Positions 23,907-33,688 of a stretch of DNA of 41,953 bases are shown piece after piece. The translations under genes were made by a program, and so were the position numbers. How positions within the stretch are numbered: position 1 is the stretch's first letter; every line of letters starts with the position of its first letter. The stretch comes from Deltaproteobacteria bacterium (GTDB lineage Bacteria; Myxococcota_A; Polyangia; Polyangiales; Ga0077539): positions 1-41,953 of the forward strand of contig JAUXYJ010000037.1 of assembly GCA_030694465.1 (NCBI GenBank). Direction: 5' to 3'. The notes under the pieces were generated by a model. The model did no database searches. It saw only the letters and a list, made by a program, of their open reading frames with translations, and was not told where the DNA came from.

Positions 23907-24626
23907 ATGCCATGGCAAAAGTTTCGATTGCGTGACGGTGAGGTCCTTGCACGCGTAGACGCATTGGGGATCCCCGTCGTCACCGCGGGACGCGTTGAGG
24001 TCCGCTACGGGCCCAATGTCCCCAAGGCCTACAGGGCCGCGTTGGGCAACCTTGCAGCGGTGCCTAACGCGCCGATTTTGCCGGATAGTCACTGCGTTGA
24101 TATCAGCGAATCCGCTGCGATTTCGCCCGCAAAAAAGGGTGCCGCTGCGCCCGCGCCGACCGCCGCTCCCGAGGGCACGATCATCGCGTACACCGATGGG
24201 GCATGCTCGGGAAACCCGGGCCCCGCCGGCCTCGGTGTTGTGTTGATCGAGACCGGCTCACGGATCGAGCGCAGTGAGTATCTCGGCAACGCGACCAACA
24301 ACGTCGCCGAGCTCACAGCGATCTTCCGTGCGGTGGAGTTGTCGCCGGACAAGAGCAAGCCGCTGGTGGTGCACACAGACAGCCAATACTCGATCGGCGT
24401 GCTCACCAAGGGTTGGAAAGCCAAGGCAAACCCTGAGCTCATCGTGAGCATCAAGCGGCTGATCGCAGAGCGCGGAAACGTGCGAATTGTCTATGTTCCG
24501 GCGCATGTGGGCGTAGTGCTCAACGAGCGCGCGGACACACTCGCGCGCGAGGCCGTCACGTCGCGTCGGACGACCGAGCAGCGCTATGAGAGCGCCCGCG
24601 CCGCTCGCCCGAACGCCGCAGAATAG
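23907..24626 (+). CDS. ribonuclease HI with N-terminal extension
   Basis: 239 residues from ATG 23907. The C-terminal ~150 residues are RNase HI, which cuts RNA in RNA-DNA hybrids: YTDGACSGNPG (D97), NVAELTAI (E135), VHTDSQYS (D158), PAH (H200) and ERADTLA (D210) give the full DEDD/H catalytic set. The first ~90 residues are an unusual extension containing GIPVVTAGRVEVRYGPNVPKAYRA and an Ala/Pro-rich linker; it is not the standard eukaryotic HBD (no RTP-like start) and may be a lineage-specific nucleic-acid-binding module. The gene is 80 bp from the divergent membrane protein. Confidence 0.93.
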   Translation: MPWQKFRLRDGEVLARVDALGIPVVTAGRVEVRYGPNVPKAYRAALGNLAAVPNAPILPDSHCVDISESAAISPAKKGAAAPAPTAAPEGTIIAYTDGACSGNPGPAGLGVVLIETGSRIERSEYLGNATNNVAELTAIFRAVELSPDKSKPLVVHTDSQYSIGVLTKGWKAKANPELIVSIKRLIAERGNVRIVYVPAHVGVVLNERADTLAREAVTSRRTTEQRYESARAARPNAAE

Positions 24627-24661
24627 CCCCTCTCTCTGTCCCCCAAAGCGCACCGCCGTCG

Positions 24662-25372
24662 ATGCTAAACCTACCGAAGCGATGGGCCCTTCTCGCGGGT
24701 CTCACATTGGGAATTGTCTCGCCGATCGCACATGCCGATCCCGCGCTGTGCCCGCATGATCCCGCGCCGAGTCTGCACACGCTCTTGTCGCTCTTGCCCA
24801 GCGGCGACGGCGGCGCACTCTCTCGGAGCCTCTTCGACGTGCGCCTGATGATGGCCGAGCTCGACGGGGCAGGGCCGACCGAAGCAGTGCTCAGCGCGTC
24901 AAGAGAGTCTACGTATGGACCCGAAGAAATCATCTGGGTTTTCTCAGCGCAAGCGGGCAGCTGGGTCCATCGTGCGACCAGCCACTACGCGATCAACCGT
25001 GAGAGCGGCAATGTAGACGCTGAGGGGCGCCGTGGCGTCGTCGTGCTTCGCAGCGTGCGCGTCGGTGCGGGATGCCAAGAGCTGCTGCGAGTAGAGCACC
25101 TGCGCACCAATTTTCAGCCACAACCCCAGTCTTCGCGGCAGCTCATTCTGTATGCGCTCGACCGCGAGCAACTGTCGCCAGTGTTTGGATGCACTTTGCA
25201 AGACACCGGTTCGCACAATACCGTGGGATTTAGCTGGCAAGATCGCACGCTCTCGGTCTGGGCGAGGGCAGGCACCGTGGCGCCCATTTCGCGGTACCGA
25301 TGGCGCGCAGGGAGGTTCGAGACCACCGGGCCGGACTCGTGTCACTCGTCTGCTTTTACCGCCGCCCGCTGA
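24662..25372 (+). CDS. hypothetical secreted protein
   Basis: 236 residues. N-terminal signal peptide MLNLPKRWALLAGLTLGIVS..AHA followed by DPALC. The mature part has four or five cysteines and beta-rich sequence (RGVVVLRSVRVGAGCQELLRVEHL, RTLSVWARAGTVAPISRYRW). No family recognised; probably periplasmic or extracellular. It begins 35 bp after the RNase H stop on the same strand and ends 6 bp from the convergent SDR gene. Confidence 0.75.
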   Translation: MLNLPKRWALLAGLTLGIVSPIAHADPALCPHDPAPSLHTLLSLLPSGDGGALSRSLFDVRLMMAELDGAGPTEAVLSASRESTYGPEEIIWVFSAQAGSWVHRATSHYAINRESGNVDAEGRRGVVVLRSVRVGAGCQELLRVEHLRTNFQPQPQSSRQLILYALDREQLSPVFGCTLQDTGSHNTVGFSWQDRTLSVWARAGTVAPISRYRWRAGRFETTGPDSCHSSAFTAAR

Positions 25373-25378
25373 GGGCCT

Positions 25379-26188
25379 TTAGGTCACCTTGGCGCGCGCG
25401 ATCAGCGCCGAAAACACCCGCGGAACATACCGCTTCACATACACCGCGAATCGCTCGGCGCCGCCCACATAGACCTCTTGGCGGCCCTGCGCGATCGCGT
25501 CGAGCATCCGCGCCGCGCATGTGTCCGCCGTGATGCCCTTGGCCGTCCCCGGATCCATCGACCCTTGCGGTGATCCATCTCCGGTGAGCGCGTTGCGTGA
25601 GACATCTGTCTGAACAAAACCAGGGCAAACGACCGTCACCTTGAGCTGGTCTTCGGTGTGCTCTGCGCGCAGTGAGTCAAAGAATCCGTGGAGTGCATGC
25701 TTTGACGCCGAATAGCTGCTGCGCATCGGCGTGCCAAACACCCCCACGAGCGAGGTGACCACGACAAAATGCCCACGTCTCCGCGCGACCATCGACGGCA
25801 ACAACGCCTTCGTCAGCGCGACGGGGCCAAGATAGTTCACGCGCATCAGCCGCTCGTCGACGTCAATCGCTGTCTCGATTGCGCGCGATCGCTGCGAGAG
25901 ACCGGCGTTGTGCACCATCACGTCAATGTTCGGGTGGTTTGTCAGGACCCGCGCGACCACGCCGGCCAGCGACTCGGTGTCGTCTAAATCCATGCACTCG
26001 ACGCGCGGCGCGCTCACGCCGGGTCGCACACAGCCGCTCGCTACGCGCTCAAGCTCGGATCGTCGCCGGGCAGACAGAATGAGCTGAGCGCCTTCGTCTG
26101 CAAACGCGCGCGCGCACGCCTCGCCGATGCCCGACGAGGCACCTGTGATCCACACGGTCTGTCCTGCAAATCGAGCACTGTTCTTCAT
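25379..26188 (-). CDS. short-chain dehydrogenase/reductase
   Basis: 269 residues, classical SDR fold. Cofactor motif TGASSGIGEACA near residue 15, HNAGLS (NNAG equivalent), a VTSLVG segment with the catalytic Ser and YSASKHALHGFF with the catalytic Tyr and Lys. The C-terminus ends with YVKRYVPRVFSALIARAK, typical of DltE/YqjQ-like SDRs that reduce ketones with NAD(P)H. The substrate is not known. Divergent from the gene at 26343. Confidence 0.92.
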   Translation of the reverse strand: MKNSARFAGQTVWITGASSGIGEACARAFADEGAQLILSARRRSELERVASGCVRPGVSAPRVECMDLDDTESLAGVVARVLTNHPNIDVMVHNAGLSQRSRAIETAIDVDERLMRVNYLGPVALTKALLPSMVARRRGHFVVVTSLVGVFGTPMRSSYSASKHALHGFFDSLRAEHTEDQLKVTVVCPGFVQTDVSRNALTGDGSPQGSMDPGTAKGITADTCAARMLDAIAQGRQEVYVGGAERFAVYVKRYVPRVFSALIARAKVT

Positions 26189-26342
26189 CGTAGAGGCCTA
26201 TGCTCTCGGGGGTCATGGGAGCTGTGGGTCGTTGCTCTTGGTTCTTCTCGAAATACTGAACGCTCACAGCCAAGCGCGCAGCCAAGAGATTCGGAAATGC
26301 GTTTGACAAGAGCACAACCTGACGGGGAGCATCGCAGCCATC

Positions 26343-27314
26343 GTGTCCCGCTTCTCACTCAACGCCGTGCCTGCGCTCTTGCTCGCATGCTCTTTGCTCA
26401 CCACGTCCATCGCGCAGGCGCAAGATGTTCGTGCCGCAGAAGAGGGATTTCGTCGCGCAGGCGAGCGCTATTTGCGCCGTGATTTTGCTGCTGCAGCGAA
26501 TTTTTACGAGGCCTCGTATCGCAGCGTCCCCAGCTGGCAAGCGCTCGCTGGCGCGGTGCGCTCTCATCGGCAAGCTGAGGGGCTCTACCACATGACTCGC
26601 GCCGCGACGCTCTCGTTGCAGCTGCGTGAGCACTACGCGACCAACCGCCGCGCGCTCGCGCTCGCAACGCAGACGCTGAATGAGCTCCAACCACGCCTCG
26701 CGCACGTCACCATCACGTGCGATGGCTGCGAGGTTGAGGTCGACGGTGTGCTGCAAAATTCCTTGGATTTCTTCGCAGAGCCTGGCTCGCGCGCCATCGC
26801 TGCGCACTGGGGCGAGCGCCTCGAGCAGCGTCGCACACTGGAGCTCTCCGCAGGACAAACCGAGACGCTCACGCTCGAGCGCCCGATCCCTCCACCTGAG
26901 CCTGTCGTGCCCGTTCGAACCGTGGTCGTTCCGCCGCCGCCACCGCCGTTTCGATTTCATCCGGCCGTCGCGATCGCGAGCGGAGGTGTCGCCTTGGGCC
27001 TCGGCATCGGCGCCGCAGTGAGCTGGTGGGCTGACGCCTTGCCCAAAGGTGCAGCGTTGATCGCGAGCGCACGCATGGGTCGCGCAACCCTCGAGCAAGA
27101 GCGCGCAGTGTACTCTGCCGAGGACCGCACGTCGGCCCTGGTCGTGGGTGCCAGCATCGTCGGCGCGTTTGCGGTCACCGCAGCCATCCTCACGCGTTGG
27201 CGCCCCGAGCGCCCCGCCGCGGCTGCAGACAGCGCTCCTGTAAGCCCCCCGGTAAGCCCCCAGGCGTTCGTTGTGCCGATGCCCAACGGAGTCGCCATCA
27301 TCGGGCAGTTCTAG
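26343..27314 (+). CDS. periplasmic PEGA-like protein with membrane segment
   Basis: 323 residues, GTG start. Signal peptide (ALLLACSLLTTSIAQAQ) followed by an alpha-helical TPR-like region (RAAEEGFRRAGERYLRRDFAAAANFYEASYRSVPS). Then VTITCDGCEVEVDGVLQ, resembling a PEGA beta domain, a Pro-rich linker (PPPPPP) and two hydrophobic segments near residues 215-235 and 265-285. This arrangement is frequent in Myxococcota next to Ser/Thr kinases, and a kinase follows 72 bp downstream. The function is unknown. Confidence 0.75.
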   Translation: MSRFSLNAVPALLLACSLLTTSIAQAQDVRAAEEGFRRAGERYLRRDFAAAANFYEASYRSVPSWQALAGAVRSHRQAEGLYHMTRAATLSLQLREHYATNRRALALATQTLNELQPRLAHVTITCDGCEVEVDGVLQNSLDFFAEPGSRAIAAHWGERLEQRRTLELSAGQTETLTLERPIPPPEPVVPVRTVVVPPPPPPFRFHPAVAIASGGVALGLGIGAAVSWWADALPKGAALIASARMGRATLEQERAVYSAEDRTSALVVGASIVGAFAVTAAILTRWRPERPAAAADSAPVSPPVSPQAFVVPMPNGVAIIGQF

Positions 27315-27386
27315 CGTTACAGCGCCCAAAGGGTCGCGTCGGGCACTCCACTCGCACGCTCGTCTCGCAATTTGCCGAGACCTTTC

Positions 27387-28868
27387 GTGACAAACGTCTA
27401 CACAGGCGGCACCCTTAGCGGTGAGCAAGTCGTGACCGTCGAACAGACAACCGAGGAGCCAACGGCATCCGAAGGAGGCACGCGTCTAGGACGCTATGAG
27501 CTCCTTGGTGAAATCGCCGCCGGAGGGATGGCGACGGTCTTTCTCGCGCGCAGCGTCGGTGCGCGTGGATTTCAGAGGCTCGTCGCGATCAAGCGAATGC
27601 ACCCGCATCTCGAACGCGACGAAGAGTTTGTGACCGCGTTTCTCGAAGAAGCGCGCTTGGCTGCACGAATCCGTCACCCCAACGTCGTCGCCACCCTCGA
27701 CGTCGAAGACGGCGACGCGCCCTTCTTGGTGATGGAGTACATCGAGGGCGACCGACTCTCGGGTCTCGTCAAAGAGCACGTCTCCAGACACCGCGCGGGG
27801 TTGCCACTCGGTGTCGCGCTACGCATCGCCATTGACGCCCTCGAAGGCCTGCACGCCGCGCACGAACTTCGCGACGATGACGGCATGGCGCTTGACCTTA
27901 TTCACCGGGATATTTCCCCGCAGAACGTGCTTGTTGGGACCGACGGTGTCGTCCGCGTGACAGACTTCGGGATCGCTAAAGCAGCCGGTCGCGCCAGCCA
28001 CACGCGCGAAGGCGAGCTCAAGGGCAAGCTCGCGTACATGGCGCCCGAGCAGTTCACCAGCCCCGAGCTCATGGACCGCCGGCTGGACATCTTCGCGATG
28101 GCGGTGGTCACCTGGGAAATGCTCACGGGGCGGCGCTTGTTTCGTGCCGCGACCGACGTCGAGACCATCGGCGTGATCCTTCACCAAGAGATCCCCACGC
28201 TTCGCAGCGTCTCCAGCGCGATCCCTGAGCGCGTCGAGCAGATCGTCATGCGGGCGCTCGACAAAAACCCCAATGGTCGCTGGCGCAGCGCACAAGACTT
28301 TGGCCGCGCGCTTGAGAGCCTCGGCTTGGCTGTGCCCAACCGCGTCGTGGCGGACTTTGTCAAAGAGACCGTGGGTGACAAGATCGAGCGCGAGCGCGCT
28401 CGGCTCCGCAGCGGCTGGTCGGTCAATACTCCGATGGCTACGCCCTCGCGCAGACAGACCAGCGAGCGCATCGTCAGCGAGGTTCGGCGTGCGCAGACGC
28501 AAGAGTCCGCTGAGTCTAAGAAGCAACCCGTGGGGCTGTATCTTGGGCTTGGGGCCTTCGTGTTGCTCACCTTGGGCGCGGGAGGCGTTCTGCTCGCAAA
28601 GTCCATGCGCCCGACCCGCTCGACGGTGGTCTACGTCGAGCGCACGTCACAGCAGCCCAGCGCAGCGACGGTTGTCCCCACGGTGATCCCGAACGTGCCC
28701 GTCGTCCCCGAAGCAGCCTCGCAGGACGCAGGCGTCGCCGTGGCCGAACCCACCCCCGCGGTTCATCGCGTGCGCCCCTCACGGGTACGCACGTCGCACC
28801 GAACCGGCGTGGACGACAGTGACATCTTGGGCGTCCCGACGTTTGACCGGGATCGTCGCCCGCGCTGA
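27387..28868 (+). CDS. membrane Ser/Thr protein kinase
   Basis: About 493 residues; GTG 27387 chosen, TTG 27372 or GTG 27432 possible. Kinase domain residues ~35-300: glycine loop GEIAAGGMATVFLAR, VAIK (K69), LIHRDISPQN (HRD 173-175), VTDFGIAKA (DFG 193-195), YMAPEQF. All catalytic residues are intact, as in the PknB-like bacterial Hanks kinases. A single membrane helix (GLYLGLGAFVLLTLGAGGVLL) near 385-405 is followed by a short Pro/Ala/Arg-rich extracytoplasmic tail with no PASTA repeat. It probably signals from the envelope. Confidence 0.95.
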   Translation: MTNVYTGGTLSGEQVVTVEQTTEEPTASEGGTRLGRYELLGEIAAGGMATVFLARSVGARGFQRLVAIKRMHPHLERDEEFVTAFLEEARLAARIRHPNVVATLDVEDGDAPFLVMEYIEGDRLSGLVKEHVSRHRAGLPLGVALRIAIDALEGLHAAHELRDDDGMALDLIHRDISPQNVLVGTDGVVRVTDFGIAKAAGRASHTREGELKGKLAYMAPEQFTSPELMDRRLDIFAMAVVTWEMLTGRRLFRAATDVETIGVILHQEIPTLRSVSSAIPERVEQIVMRALDKNPNGRWRSAQDFGRALESLGLAVPNRVVADFVKETVGDKIERERARLRSGWSVNTPMATPSRRQTSERIVSEVRRAQTQESAESKKQPVGLYLGLGAFVLLTLGAGGVLLAKSMRPTRSTVVYVERTSQQPSAATVVPTVIPNVPVVPEAASQDAGVAVAEPTPAVHRVRPSRVRTSHRTGVDDSDILGVPTFDRDRRPR

Positions 28869-28896
28869 GCTGTCGCGATTGGTTTGCCGCGAGTCT

Positions 28897-30108
28897 CTAG
28901 GCCGTCGCGATCGTCAGGACCGGCGCGGACGCATGAAAATCCCGCTGAATTCGCAGAACATAGCTCTCAATGAGCTGCTCGACCCGCGAGGGGTCTTTTG
29001 AGCGCACAACGAGACCCAAGTGCCAGGGCTTGTCGTCCATGCGATAGACGATTTCGGGGTCGTTAAAGCCGCTGTTGTCAGGTTGCTCGTAGCGCGTGAG
29101 CGACACCACGATCCCTGCGTAGTCGCCGCGAGACACTGGCGGCGTATAGGGAGTCTCGCCTTGAGAGACCTCGATCTTGGCCCACTCTTCCCAGAGATTC
29201 ACGCCCGTCGCGGCCTCGACCAGGTCTGAGATGCCTGCGCCACCCACGCGCGCTGCGGTCTCGAGAAAGTAGAACTTTCCGTCCTGCGCGCCGCGAATAA
29301 ACTCGGTGTGTGACACGCCACGGACGTGGCCAAACTCGCGGATGACATCTTCGTTCATCGCGCGCAATCCGACCGCCTCGTCGCCGTCGCGAGGCAGCGT
29401 TCGAGATGCAAAAATCCCACCTTCGTGGCTGACCTCGAGCATCGGTCGCCGGTACTTGTTGGCCTCGGCAAACACAACCTTGCGGTCCCACGTGATCGAG
29501 TCGACGTGATAGCAGTCGCCCGCGATCATTTTCTCTAAGAGATAATAGCTCTGCTGGTCTCCAAGCGATTCGAGGATGGGCCAGAGCTCCTCGGCGCTCT
29601 TGATCTTCTTGATGCCAACGCTAGAGGCTTCGCTGCGCGGCTTGAGCACCCAAGGGCCCTGCACGTTCGCGAGATAGTGCCGGATGTCATCATGGTTGAT
29701 CGTCGCGACAAAGTCCGGGACCAGGATCCCGCGGTCCTTCGCACGCGAACGCATCGCGAGCTTGTCTCGAAAATACCGGGCGGTTGTGTCGCCCATGCCC
29801 GGGATTCTCAGGTGCTCTCGCAAGTGCGCGACGAGCTCGACGTCAAAATCATCGAGCGGCGCGATGCGGTCAAACTTCCGCGTGCGCGCCAGATAAGACA
29901 CCGCGTTGATCACCGCGCGGCGGTCTTTGAAGTTAGGCATCGCGAAGACTTCATCGAGCGCGTGACGTGGCCACGCTTCTTTCAAGATGTTCTCGACGGT
30001 CAGCAAAATCGTGCGGCATCCGAGCTTCTTGGCCTGCTCGATAAATCGTGCGCCCTTGTAGAAGCTCGAGACGCAGAGAATGGTTTTGACTGGGGTTTCT
30101 ACGCTCAC
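28897..30108 (-). CDS. ATP-grasp domain enzyme
   Basis: 403 residues from GTG 30108. An N-terminal pre-ATP-grasp fold (TILCVSSFYKGARFIEQAKKLG) is followed by the ATP-grasp core: GPWVLKPRSEASSVGIKKIKS (nucleotide loop), LLEKMIAGDCYHVDSI, and FYFLETAARVGGAGISDLVE, with the metal-binding E and the family's N replaced by T-A-A in this segment. Enzymes of this type ligate a carboxylate to an amine or thiol through an acylphosphate; the substrate is not evident. The frame extends to 30201 with a hydrophobic but unlikely N-terminus. Confidence 0.88.
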   Translation of the reverse strand: MSVETPVKTILCVSSFYKGARFIEQAKKLGCRTILLTVENILKEAWPRHALDEVFAMPNFKDRRAVINAVSYLARTRKFDRIAPLDDFDVELVAHLREHLRIPGMGDTTARYFRDKLAMRSRAKDRGILVPDFVATINHDDIRHYLANVQGPWVLKPRSEASSVGIKKIKSAEELWPILESLGDQQSYYLLEKMIAGDCYHVDSITWDRKVVFAEANKYRRPMLEVSHEGGIFASRTLPRDGDEAVGLRAMNEDVIREFGHVRGVSHTEFIRGAQDGKFYFLETAARVGGAGISDLVEAATGVNLWEEWAKIEVSQGETPYTPPVSRGDYAGIVVSLTRYEQPDNSGFNDPEIVYRMDDKPWHLGLVVRSKDPSRVEQLIESYVLRIQRDFHASAPVLTIATA

Positions 30109-30252
30109 AGCCTCGGACTCTAGCAATCGCGGCCCACGCCCTGCGAGCCCTGTTGTTCTGCCAAGAACGAAATTTGTGAAGCCCAGCAGAACTCCGAGCA
30201 CTCAGCAGACAGATCGACTTTTGTCCCACCTCGTACCCTGAAGCGAGAATCC

Positions 30253-32322
30253 TTGATGAAACTTACGTTTAAACATCTGTTGGGCCTCTCGCTGCTCGCA
30301 GCGAGCTGTGCGCGGACACCCATCGAAGAGCCCGATGTGGCGCCCCCAGACGCCGCGACGGACGGTCAGATCATGACGGACATCGTCCGCTCAGATGGCG
30401 CGGGCCCCGATCGTGAGCCTCCGCCCGTCGATGCAGAGCTCCCAGACGCTGAGCCCCCGCCCCCCATGGATGGAGAGGTCCCCGACGGCGAGCCTCCTCC
30501 GCCCATGGATGCGTCACCCGACGCGTCACCCGATGCGTCCATGGACGCGATGATCGTGTGCCCCGCTGGGACCACCGTGTGTGGCGTCGGTTGTGCAAAT
30601 TTGCAGTCCGATGATGGCAACTGTGGACGCTGTGGCAACGCGTGCGGACCCTCGACCCTCTGCGTCGCGGGCGCGTGCGTGCCCTCGTGCACCGCGACCG
30701 AGACCCGGTGCAGCGGTGTGTGCACCAGCGTGCAGTCTGATCCCACCCACTGCGGCGCCTGCGGCAACGTGTGCCCCGCTGGCAACGTGTGCTCGTCGGG
30801 CGTGTGCCAAGCGATGTGCACCGCAGGGCTGACGGACTGCGGTGGATCGTGCGTAGATGTCCGAAGCGACGCGCGCAATTGTGGCGGCTGCTCGCTCACC
30901 TGCAACGGCGGCACCGCCTGCTCTGGCGGCGTCTGCGTGTGCCCCGCAGGGCAGACGCTCTGCAACGGTGCGTGCGTCGACACGGCGTCAAGTCAGACCA
31001 ACTGCGGCGCGTGTCGCAACGCGTGTGGCACGGGACAGGTCTGCACCATGGGCGCTTGTCGCATCGTGTGTGCTCCTGGGCAGATCGAGTGCTCGGGCGC
31101 CTGCGTCAACGCGACCAACGACAGCAACAACTGCGGAGCGTGTGCAAACCGCTGCACCAACGGGACCACCTGCGTCGCCGGAGCGTGTGCTTGCCCCGCA
31201 GGTCAATCGCTCTGCGGTGGCGTGTGCTTGGACACCAGCAACCGCGCGGACAACTGCGGCGCGTGCGGCAACGTGTGCGCGGCCGGTCAAGTGTGCTCGT
31301 CGGGCATCTGCGCGACTGGATGCACGGGCGGCTCGACGCGATGCGGTAGCGCGTGCGTCTCGCTCGCGACGGATGCCGCCAACTGCGGAAGCTGTGGCGC
31401 TGCCTGCGGTGGTGGACAGACCTGCCAAGCAGGGATCTGCCGCTGCCCCTTTGGCACCACGAGCTGCGGCGGTGTGTGTGTCGCGCTCGGATCAGATGTC
31501 GCCAACTGCGGTGGCTGCGGTACCGCGTGTCCCGCGAGCAACGTGTGCCAATTCGGTCGCTGCACGCTCTCGTGCCGTCCTGGCACAACCAACTGCAGCG
31601 GGTCGTGCACGACGGTGCAAAACGATCCCAACAACTGCGGCGCGTGCGGCACGCGCTGTGGGACCGGCTTTCAGTGCTTTGCGGGCCGCTGCGCGTGTGC
31701 CATCGCGGGCTCGACAGTGTGTGGAACTTCGTGTGCGAATTTGCAGACAGATCGCGCTAACTGCGGAGCCTGCGGGCGCACGTGTGGCGCGGGTCAGTCG
31801 TGCCAAGCGGGCGTGTGTCGCTGCACCGGCGGGCTCACGCCTTGCGGCTCGACCTGCATCAACCCACTCAGCGACGCGGCCAACTGCGGCGCGTGTGGCA
31901 ACGCGTGCGGCGCTGGGCAGACGTGCGTACTGGGCTTCTGCCAGACCATGTGCCTCGCGGGCACCACACAGTGCGCGGGCTCGTGCGTAAACACCACAAT
32001 CGACAACAACAACTGCGGCGGCTGCGGCCAGACTTGTTTTGGTGGCTCGTATTGCTCGGCAAGCGCGTGTCGCTGCGACCTGGGCCAGACCAACTGCGGC
32101 GGAGCCTGCGTAGATCTCACGGGCAGCTCGAACAACTGCGGCGCGTGCGGTCGAGTCTGCACCGGCGGATCGGCCTGCGTAGCGGGCGCGTGCGCGTGTC
32201 CGACGGGGGCGACGCTCTGCAGCGGACGCTGCACGTTGCTCACGGTGGATCCGAGCAACTGTGGCGCCTGCGGTCGTACATGCGGAGCGCGTCAGCGCTG
32301 CGTCGCGGGTGCCTGCAGGTGA
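30253..32322 (+). CDS. Cys-rich repeat lipoprotein
   Basis: 689 residues. Signal peptide with lipobox LLAASC (Cys ~20), then a Pro/Asp/Glu-rich low-complexity segment (PDAEPPPPMDGEVPDGEPPP) and about 17 Cys-rich units of ~35 residues with the core NCGxCGxxCxxGxxCxxGxC. The unit is the same type as in the left-edge protein. High Cys content implies disulfides, hence a surface or periplasmic location, lipid-anchored. Such proteins often draw misleading functional labels from automatic annotation; no enzymatic residues are visible. It is divergent from the ATP-grasp gene with 144 bp between the starts. Confidence 0.88.
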   Translation: MMKLTFKHLLGLSLLAASCARTPIEEPDVAPPDAATDGQIMTDIVRSDGAGPDREPPPVDAELPDAEPPPPMDGEVPDGEPPPPMDASPDASPDASMDAMIVCPAGTTVCGVGCANLQSDDGNCGRCGNACGPSTLCVAGACVPSCTATETRCSGVCTSVQSDPTHCGACGNVCPAGNVCSSGVCQAMCTAGLTDCGGSCVDVRSDARNCGGCSLTCNGGTACSGGVCVCPAGQTLCNGACVDTASSQTNCGACRNACGTGQVCTMGACRIVCAPGQIECSGACVNATNDSNNCGACANRCTNGTTCVAGACACPAGQSLCGGVCLDTSNRADNCGACGNVCAAGQVCSSGICATGCTGGSTRCGSACVSLATDAANCGSCGAACGGGQTCQAGICRCPFGTTSCGGVCVALGSDVANCGGCGTACPASNVCQFGRCTLSCRPGTTNCSGSCTTVQNDPNNCGACGTRCGTGFQCFAGRCACAIAGSTVCGTSCANLQTDRANCGACGRTCGAGQSCQAGVCRCTGGLTPCGSTCINPLSDAANCGACGNACGAGQTCVLGFCQTMCLAGTTQCAGSCVNTTIDNNNCGGCGQTCFGGSYCSASACRCDLGQTNCGGACVDLTGSSNNCGACGRVCTGGSACVAGACACPTGATLCSGRCTLLTVDPSNCGACGRTCGARQRCVAGACR

Positions 32323-32465
32323 TCGCGCTCGCAGGGTGTGACCGCGCGCTGTAGGCGCCTAAGGTCGCGCTCGCTCTTCCAGAGGGGCTGCGGGTGGATG
32401 TGAGCGATTGTGCCGATGCACACTCGCCCACGCGCGTGGGAGGGTCCCCTGCTACAACGCTCGTC

Positions 32466-33353
32466 ATGCACCGAACGGCTTTGCTGGTGACCGCGCACGG
32501 AACGGTCGATTCACTCGACGAAATCCCTGCGTTTTTACAGATCATTCGTCGTGGAAGGCCTGCGCCGCCTGAGCTCCTTGACGAGGTCCGTGCGCACTAC
32601 GAGGCCATCGGTGGGCGCTCGCCACACCTCGCGTGGACATCACGCGTGGCCGAGGATCTCGCGAATGCTCTGCAAATTCGCTCGCAGGTCGCCATGCGTC
32701 TGTGGCACCCCACGATCGCATCGGTCGTCCCCTCGCTGTTGGCCGAGGGCTTCGATCGCGTCGTGTCACTCCCCCTCGCTCCTTACTCGGTCGAGATCTA
32801 CCACGCCCCGGTCGCGCAAGCGCTCAGCGCTGCCGGCCTCGACCCCGCGCAGCACCTCGTGCGGGTCGACGGCTATCACCTCCACCCTGCTCTCATCGAG
32901 GTCTTCGCGACGCGCTTACGGAGCCTCTTGGGGCACGACGCGACCCGCGTGATTTTCACCGCACACTCGCTCCCCATGTCCGTGGTCACCGCCGGAGATC
33001 CCTACCCCACGCTCGTCCGCGAGACCGCGGTCGCGGTCGCGAATGCCTGCAATTTGCCAGCACCTCAGTGGCAGTTGGCCTATCAATCCCAGGGCGCGGT
33101 GAGCGGCGCTTGGCTCGGCCCCACCGTCTCCGAGGCGCTCGATCAAGCGCGCGCAGACGGTATCCAAAGGGTCGTGTTTTCGCCCATCGGGTTTCTCTCG
33201 GACCACGTCGAGATTCTCTACGATCTGGACATCGACGCTGCCTCGCAATGCGCCTCGCGAGGTCTCTCTTACGCCCGCACCGCGACCCCTAACGCCGACG
33301 ACGATCTCTGCGCCGCCCTGTGCGAGATCCTCGCCCCGTACCTTGCCCCCTAA
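32466..33353 (+). CDS. hemH: ferrochelatase
   Basis: 295 residues from ATG 32466, a little shorter than average (~320). Ferrochelatase inserts Fe2+ into porphyrin in heme synthesis. Seen: LLVTAHGTVDSLDEIPAFLQ, FTAHSLPMSVV..GDPYP (the catalytic His signature), YQSQGAVSGAWLGP, and VVFSPIGFLSDHVEILYDLD. In the actinobacterial/myxobacterial type, the substrate can be coproporphyrin III; which applies cannot be decided here. Confidence 0.95.
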   Translation: MHRTALLVTAHGTVDSLDEIPAFLQIIRRGRPAPPELLDEVRAHYEAIGGRSPHLAWTSRVAEDLANALQIRSQVAMRLWHPTIASVVPSLLAEGFDRVVSLPLAPYSVEIYHAPVAQALSAAGLDPAQHLVRVDGYHLHPALIEVFATRLRSLLGHDATRVIFTAHSLPMSVVTAGDPYPTLVRETAVAVANACNLPAPQWQLAYQSQGAVSGAWLGPTVSEALDQARADGIQRVVFSPIGFLSDHVEILYDLDIDAASQCASRGLSYARTATPNADDDLCAALCEILAPYLAP

Positions 33354-33357
33354 GAAG

Positions 33358-33615
33358 CTAAGAAGGCCTAGTCATTTCGGCGATCTCTCGGTCGCTAAGC
33401 TGAGTCTTCGCGATGGCGTTGAGGGAGTCGCTGTAGTTGCACCCATTGCACCGCACAAGGTCCCCCGCGATCGTCATGTCGGTGCCGTCGCACGCGACAC
33501 AGCGGCGCCCCGCGTCGAACTCGCGGAGTCGTTTTCGTGCGCTAAATTGCCGGTATTTCCACGCTGCAAAGACCGCAGCGATGACGCACAACTTGACCAA
33601 CCCCTTGATGAACAT
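33358..33615 (-). CDS. small membrane zinc-ribbon protein
   Basis: 85 residues. One hydrophobic N-terminal segment (LVKLCVIAAVFAAWKY) and a C-terminal zinc ribbon with CVAC and CNGC pairs. No family recognised. It is convergent with hemH (4 bp apart) and divergent from xdhA (73 bp between starts). Confidence 0.65.
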   Translation of the reverse strand: MFIKGLVKLCVIAAVFAAWKYRQFSARKRLREFDAGRRCVACDGTDMTIAGDLVRCNGCNYSDSLNAIAKTQLSDREIAEMTRPS

Positions 33616-33688
33616 AGTGGGAGGATGCCATCAGCTTCGCATCTGCCGCAACGGTTCACGCGGTGCGGTGTACCATCCGTCGTTCATC